A stretch of DNA of 9,791 bases. Source: an uncultured Lachnospiraceae bacterium. Its GTDB lineage: Bacteria > Bacillota > Clostridia > Lachnospirales > Lachnospiraceae. Shown here one piece after another: positions 7,058 to 9,791 of this stretch (its first letter is position 1; each line of letters starts with the position of its first letter). Under the pieces are notes generated by a model that was not told the DNA's origin, ran no database searches, and saw nothing but the letters and a program-made list of their open reading frames with translations. The DNA lies in contig CAJUDQ010000005.1 of NCBI GenBank assembly GCA_910585215.1, positions 14,553 through 24,343 of the forward strand, written 5' to 3'. Made by a program: the position numbers and the translations under genes.

Positions 7058-8317
7058 TTATCTTTTGGCTAATTCTGCTGTAATATCCTGCCATGAAATA
7101 CCCTGTTCTGCCATAAGAACCATTAAATGATACAGAAAATCCGAGATTTCGTAAACAGTCTCCTCTGATTTTTGATTTTTTGCGGCAATAATAATTTCCG
7201 CAGCTTCTTCTCCACATTTTTTCAATATTTTATCAATCCCCTTATCAAACAGATAGTTGGTATAAGAGCCTTCCTTTGGATTTTCTTTTCGGTCCAGAAT
7301 CACAGCCATTACATCTTCAAATACTTTGTTTGGATTTTTTTCTGATACTTCTTCTTTTTGGGCAATCTTATTAAAAAAGCAGGAATGTGCTCCTGTATGG
7401 CATGCCGCGCCTACTTGGCTTACTCTTGCAAGGATTGTATCATAATCACAGTCTGCCTTTAATTCCTTCCAGTACTGAAAATGACCGCTTGTCAATCCTT
7501 TTTCCCACTGTTCCTGCCTGCTTCTGCTGTAATATGTCATTCTTCCACAGTCAATTGTATGGTAAAACGCTTCTTCATTCATATAGGCAAGCATCAAAAC
7601 TTCATCTGTCTGGCAATCCTGCACAACTACCGGTACAAGACCGTTCTCATCTTTTTTTAAATCTGAAAATAAAAGTTCCGACTGTGGAAGGATAACAGGA
7701 ATCTTTTTTTCTTTTGCCTGTTTTTTTATTTCATAAAACAAATCTGTGTTTTCTTTTGCCGGATAACAATAGCCATAAGCATTTTCATGACAGTCTTTTT
7801 CAAGTTGAAAACTGGTTCCTCTGTATAATACCGGAAGTGCAAGCTCTTCGTCTGTCTGTTCCACAACAGACTTGATAATTAAAACGGCACCCTGCTCTTT
7901 CCATTCTTCACTTTGAGCAATGTCAACTTTAGAAGCAAATACAGCGATTTTATCTTTGCCAAAACGGTCGGATGCCTCTTTTATCATATTGCGGTTTGAT
8001 TCTAAATTCATATTTAAAAAGGTCATCGAAGCTCCGGCATACAGGTATTTTTTTACATCCTCCAGACGCTTGATATTTCCTCCCAGAATTACCGGTATAT
8101 CTATATTTTCTATAATCTCTCTGACAGTGCTGATATTTGTTTCATGTTCCTCATCAAAATAAGAAATATCCGTGATAAATAACAAATCTGCTCCACATCT
8201 GCTGCAATTTTTGGCAAGTTCTACAGGAGGCGTCTCAAGAGATTTTTTGATATTTTGCGCCATTACGGCAGAACCGTTGCTTAAAATTAATTCCTGAGCA
8301 AGTTTAAATTCATTCAT
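7058..8317 (-). CDS. hisIE: Bifunctional phosphoribosyl-AMP cyclohydrolase / phosphoribosyl-ATP diphosphatase with degenerate HisA/HisF-like N-terminal domain
   Basis: The protein catalyses histidine biosynthesis steps 2 (HisE) and 3 (HisI). HisI spans about 217-315: GLVPVVVQD, EVLMLAYMNEEA, TYYSRSRQEQWEKGLTSG, with zinc/magnesium ligands in DCDYD (289-293), ACHTG (Cys306) and Cys313. HisE spans about 332-419: GSYTNYLFDKG, EEAAE (370-374) and SDFLYHL (Asp393). Ordinary HisIE proteins are about 200-210 residues; this one has 419. Residues about 30-118 resemble the first half of HisF (VELAKNCSRCGADLLFITDIS, DIPVILGGNIKRLEDVKKYLYAGA, EASDRFG). The N-terminal catalytic Asp strand of HisF is replaced by LILSNGSAVMAQNIK and the phosphate loop GGGI reads GGNI, so cyclase or isomerase activity is unlikely. 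GGAG lies 11 bases before ATG 8317. The gene is 79 bases after hisB and 64 bases before the radical SAM gene. Comparable long HisIE proteins occur in Lachnospiraceae. Confidence 0.93.
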   Translation of the reverse strand: MNEFKLAQELILSNGSAVMAQNIKKSLETPPVELAKNCSRCGADLLFITDISYFDEEHETNISTVREIIENIDIPVILGGNIKRLEDVKKYLYAGASMTFLNMNLESNRNMIKEASDRFGKDKIAVFASKVDIAQSEEWKEQGAVLIIKSVVEQTDEELALPVLYRGTSFQLEKDCHENAYGYCYPAKENTDLFYEIKKQAKEKKIPVILPQSELLFSDLKKDENGLVPVVVQDCQTDEVLMLAYMNEEAFYHTIDCGRMTYYSRSRQEQWEKGLTSGHFQYWKELKADCDYDTILARVSQVGAACHTGAHSCFFNKIAQKEEVSEKNPNKVFEDVMAVILDRKENPKEGSYTNYLFDKGIDKILKKCGEEAAEIIIAAKNQKSEETVYEISDFLYHLMVLMAEQGISWQDITAELAKR

Positions 8318-8396
8318 TTTTTCTTTTTCTCCAATTCTAAATTTTCTTTGCTATTTTTTATATTCACAATGTTTTCTAAATGTGTATTGATGTTTT

Positions 8397-8996
8397 TCAT
8401 GAAAGAGTTCCTTTTGTAGAAAGGACGGAAGTAATTCTTTCATCTGTTGTAACCGCCGCATCCAATGATTTTGCAAAGCTTTTAAAAGCAGCTTCTATAA
8501 TATGGTGGTCGTTTTCACCTGACATCTGTTTAAAATGTAAATTCATCATGGCCGAATAAGAAATGGCATAGAAAAATTCTTTTGTCATTGCTGTATCGAA
8601 ATATCCGCATTTTTCTCCCTGAAAGGAAAAATCACTGACAAAATATGGACGTCCCGATAAATCAAGAGAACATAACATCAGTGCATCGTCCATAGGTAAA
8701 ATACAGGAACCATAGCGCTTTATAGATTTTTTATCTCCTACTGCCTCACAAATTGCCTGTCCAAGTACAATTCCAGTGTCTTCTATCAGATGATGACAGT
8801 CTACATATAAATCGCCTTTTGCCTTTACTGTCAAATCAAATAATCCGTGTCTTGCAAAATTATCCAACATATGGTCAAAAAATCCGATTCCAGTATCTAT
8901 TTCAGTTTTTCCTGAACCGTCTAAATTAAGGGTTATTTCTATATCTGTTTCTTTCGTTTTACGGTGGATTTGAGATGTTCTTTTTAATTCACTCAT
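8397..8996 (-). CDS. hisB: Imidazoleglycerol-phosphate dehydratase
   Basis: HisB converts imidazole glycerol phosphate to imidazole acetol phosphate, step 7 of histidine biosynthesis, in the cytoplasm; it normally forms a 24-mer with manganese bound by histidines. At 199 residues it is full length for the monofunctional enzyme (no phosphatase domain). Signatures are GIGFFDHML (36-44), ARHG (48-51), VDCHHLIEDTG (65-75; His68, His69, Glu72) and ENDHHIIEAAFKSFAKSL (161-178; His164, His165, Glu168, Lys172). The ATG has AAAGGAG five bases upstream. It sits 30 bases after the DUF4261 gene and 79 bases before hisIE, without an obvious terminator. hisG and hisD, which often come before hisB in related genomes, are not seen in the part available. 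The identification is secure. Confidence 0.97.
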   Translation of the reverse strand: MSELKRTSQIHRKTKETDIEITLNLDGSGKTEIDTGIGFFDHMLDNFARHGLFDLTVKAKGDLYVDCHHLIEDTGIVLGQAICEAVGDKKSIKRYGSCILPMDDALMLCSLDLSGRPYFVSDFSFQGEKCGYFDTAMTKEFFYAISYSAMMNLHFKQMSGENDHHIIEAAFKSFAKSLDAAVTTDERITSVLSTKGTLS

Positions 8997-9026
8997 TATT
9001 ACTCCTTTTTGTTACTCTATTTTTTT

Positions 9027-9765
9027 CTAATAGTCTCTTTTTCCTGCAGCATACTCATTCATATACACATCAATTACCTGCCTTGCTGGCTGAACCAGCG
9101 CATCTTCATAATGACATTTCCATTGAACTTCTATATTCATTTTTCCATTTTCAATACTGTCAATGGTATCTCCATTTTTAATGGGATTCTCATTTTCAAA
9201 TATATAGGAAGCCATATTATAAGCGTGAGTTACTATGTCATTTGGGTCCATTCCATGAAAATGATACTGCAAATCCGGCAAAAATAATGTACTCATGCCA
9301 AGAGTGTCTACAATCATGCTCTCACTTCCCTGCACATTAAAAAATCTCGCATTTACTGCAAAATAGATAAAACGGTCTTCTCTTTGAATTTTATGCTCAC
9401 GAATCTGTTCTGCCAGAAACATTTTTCCGGAATTGTGAAAATAAACAGCTTCACATTCAGGAAACAGCTCCATTAACGCTTCTAAATAGTCCATCAGCAT
9501 ATCTGCTCTGTCGTGTGCTGTAAGTGTAGCCGCCAGCATATCTGTAGCAATCATCTGATAGTTGCATTCTGAAAGAATCCGTTCACTGTCATTTCTGCAA
9601 TCCCACATCTGACTTCTGTATAAATCATCAATTGTTCCGGCGTCAAAATCTCCGCCAGTAATAAAAAGCTGCGGAGGCACAGAGGCATCCTTAAATTGTG
9701 CCATATACTTTTTTACGGCAACACCGGCCATTTTTCCATCATGTGCGAAACAATCCACTTCTCCC
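9027..9765 (-). CDS. DUF4261 domain protein (5'-truncated by the contig end)
   Basis: About 246 genuine residues are present, beginning GEVDCFAHDGKMAGVAV and ending GKRDY before TAG at 9029-9027. The C-terminal part, with VDTLGMSTLFLPDLQYHFHGMDPNDIVTHAYNMASYIFENENPIKNGDTIDS, looks like the conserved core of DUF4261, a family of unknown function in many Firmicutes. I see no signal peptide or membrane segment in the available part. The apparent start codon and first residues (MCSSDL) are translated sequencing adapter, so the real N-terminus lies beyond this contig. Only 30 bases separate its stop from hisB, with no terminator, so it is probably co-transcribed, though nothing here links it to histidine synthesis. 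The family assignment is from memory of the motif and moderately sure. Confidence 0.8.
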
Positions 9766-9791
9766 AGATCGGAAGAGCACACGTCTGAACT
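9766..9791 (+). other. Illumina TruSeq adapter sequence (artefact, not genomic)
   Basis: The last 26 bases start AGATCGGAAGAGC and continue ACACGTCTGAACT without mismatch to the standard TruSeq read-through adapter. On the minus strand the adapter creates a false start (GTG at 9782) and the peptide MCSSDL, a common adapter-contamination signature. Genomic sequence ends at about 9765. Confidence 0.97.

Noticed and set aside
7686..8317. A functional HisA or HisF in the N-terminal part of the HisIE protein
   Set aside because: The N-terminal catalytic aspartate strand is missing, the phosphate loop is altered and the second half is poorly preserved.
9766..9782. N-terminal residues MCSSDL of the DUF4261 frame
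   Set aside because: They are translated Illumina adapter, not genomic sequence.

Overview
The window is an AT-rich fragment, probably a whole short contig, with every recognisable gene on the minus strand. Gene content and order point to a Firmicute of the class Clostridia, most likely the family Lachnospiraceae. The evidence is the B12-binding radical SAM (TIGR03960) – DUF2344 – ribonuclease G block, a HisIE protein with a HisA/HisF-like N-terminal extension, a DUF4261 gene, and a large solute-binding-like lipoprotein with consensus AGGAGG ribosome sites. The genus cannot be fixed from the sequence.

Layout, in the direction of transcription (right to left). Positions 9791-9766 are not genomic: they match the Illumina TruSeq adapter. 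A 5'-truncated DUF4261 gene follows (9765-9027), then hisB (8996-8397), a long hisIE (8317-7058), a radical SAM gene (6993-5128), a DUF2344 gene (5144-4407, overlapping the previous gene and starting at TTG) and rng (4403-3126, starting at GTG). The gaps are at most 79 bases and I see no terminator between genes, so this is probably one transcription unit. HisB and HisIE cover two separate parts of histidine synthesis (step 7, and steps 2 and 3). The radical SAM and DUF2344 pair is a conserved partner of RNase G in clostridia, with unknown substrate.

From 3125 to 2455 lies about 670 bases without a convincing gene. It contains several inverted repeats, two or three candidate minus-strand promoters and a strong minus-strand intrinsic terminator hairpin (2492-2532) just before the next gene. 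The rplU and rpmA genes that often follow rng are not here.

From 2454 to the left edge runs one uninterrupted reading frame of 818 codons. It encodes a lipoprotein with a propeller-like N-terminal half and a C-terminal half like the extracellular solute-binding proteins of ABC importers. Its last residues are cut off by the edge.

I found no mobile element, CRISPR array, tRNA, rRNA or defence system. The strongest observation is a data-quality one (the adapter). The most interesting biological ones are the degenerate barrel fused to HisIE, the propeller/solute-binding lipoprotein, and the hairpin-rich leader region in front of it.
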